11,787 nucleotides of DNA, taken from NCBI GenBank assembly GCA_020061725.1, contig JAGUXS010000038.1, forward strand, positions 1 to 11,787, written 5' to 3'. The position numbers and the translations under genes are program-made. Below the pieces are notes generated by a model. That model worked only from the letters and a program-made list of their open reading frames with translations. It did not search any database and was not told where the DNA came from. The stretch is from Patescibacteria group bacterium (lineage in GTDB: Bacteria; Patescibacteriota; Patescibacteriia; UBA2591; PGYQ01). Positions within the stretch are counted from its first letter, which is position 1. Each line of letters begins with the position of its first letter. Shown here piece by piece: positions 11,694 through 11,787 of the stretch.

Positions 11694-11787
11694 AATCAAG
11701 AGACTAAACAATGTCAAAATTGTTCTCAAAATTTTCAAATAGAGCCAGAGGATTTTGAATTTTATGAAAAAATTAAAGTCCCTGCGC
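11691..11787 (+). CDS. Cysteine-motif (zinc-ribbon-like) protein, N-terminus only
   Basis: Thirty-two codons are visible before the window edge. They start MNQETKQCQNCSQNFQIEP and continue through EDFEFYEKIKVPA. The CxxC pair (Cys8, Cys11) followed by an F-x-I-E-P-E-D-F-x-F-Y-E-K-I segment resembles a family I associate with Patescibacteria, in which further cysteine pairs usually follow and probably bind zinc. Only the first pair can be seen here. The reading frame is open to the edge. Its function is unknown. It lies 68 bp after pilC on the same strand but has no evident link to pilus assembly. Confidence 0.7.
   Translation, partial: MNQETKQCQNCSQNFQIEPEDFEFYEKIKVPA

Overview
This AT-rich 11.8-kb window is bacterial. 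It most resembles a Candidate Phyla Radiation (Patescibacteria) genome, probably in or near the Parcubacteria. That placement rests on recognised protein character, not on a search. The signs are a long eukaryote/archaea-like (type 2) isoleucyl-tRNA synthetase, a secreted lamin-tail/OB-fold protein, a minimal type IV pilus pair (pilB, pilC), and a cysteine-motif protein of a type I associate with these genomes. None of the eight visible starts has a convincing Shine-Dalgarno sequence. The standard bacterial code fits: TGG encodes Trp, genes end in TAA, TAG or (ileS) TGA, and no gene reads through a TGA.

Layout. Bases 1-1416 (+) are the 3' part of a lamin-tail/double-OB protein gene, cut by the window edge and closed by a clear hairpin terminator at 1420-1450. 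Next on + come a kinase-fold phosphotransferase (1487-2545) and a PHP-domain phosphoesterase (2595-3509). The PHP gene converges on and overlaps by 18 bp a minus-strand cluster that reads, in transcription order, ileS (8002-4994), a small three-helix membrane protein (5040-4612, starting inside ileS) and mraY (4556-3492). A 507-bp non-coding divergent region (8003-8509) separates ileS from pilB (8510-10222, +). pilC (10504-11622, +) follows after a 281-bp spacer, and the first 97 bp of another gene (11691 to the edge) end the window.

The genes serve housekeeping and the cell surface. IleRS charges tRNA-Ile, MraY makes lipid I for peptidoglycan, and PilB/PilC are the assembly motor and inner-membrane platform of a type IV pilus or related competence machine. 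The lamin-tail protein is probably exported. Substrates of the kinase and PHP proteins are unknown.

The most striking signal is not a gene. Degenerate 7-bp tandem repeats (units such as GAATTAT, AACTTGT, TATTTGA, AAAGATT, CATTTTA) fill much of most intergenic spaces, abut several start codons, and also lie inside coding sequence. In IleRS and in the lamin-tail protein linker, the same unit is read in the same frame as the peptide NYEL. No complete novel defence, mobile or CRISPR system was seen; the repeat family and its entry into an essential enzyme are the best candidates for something new.
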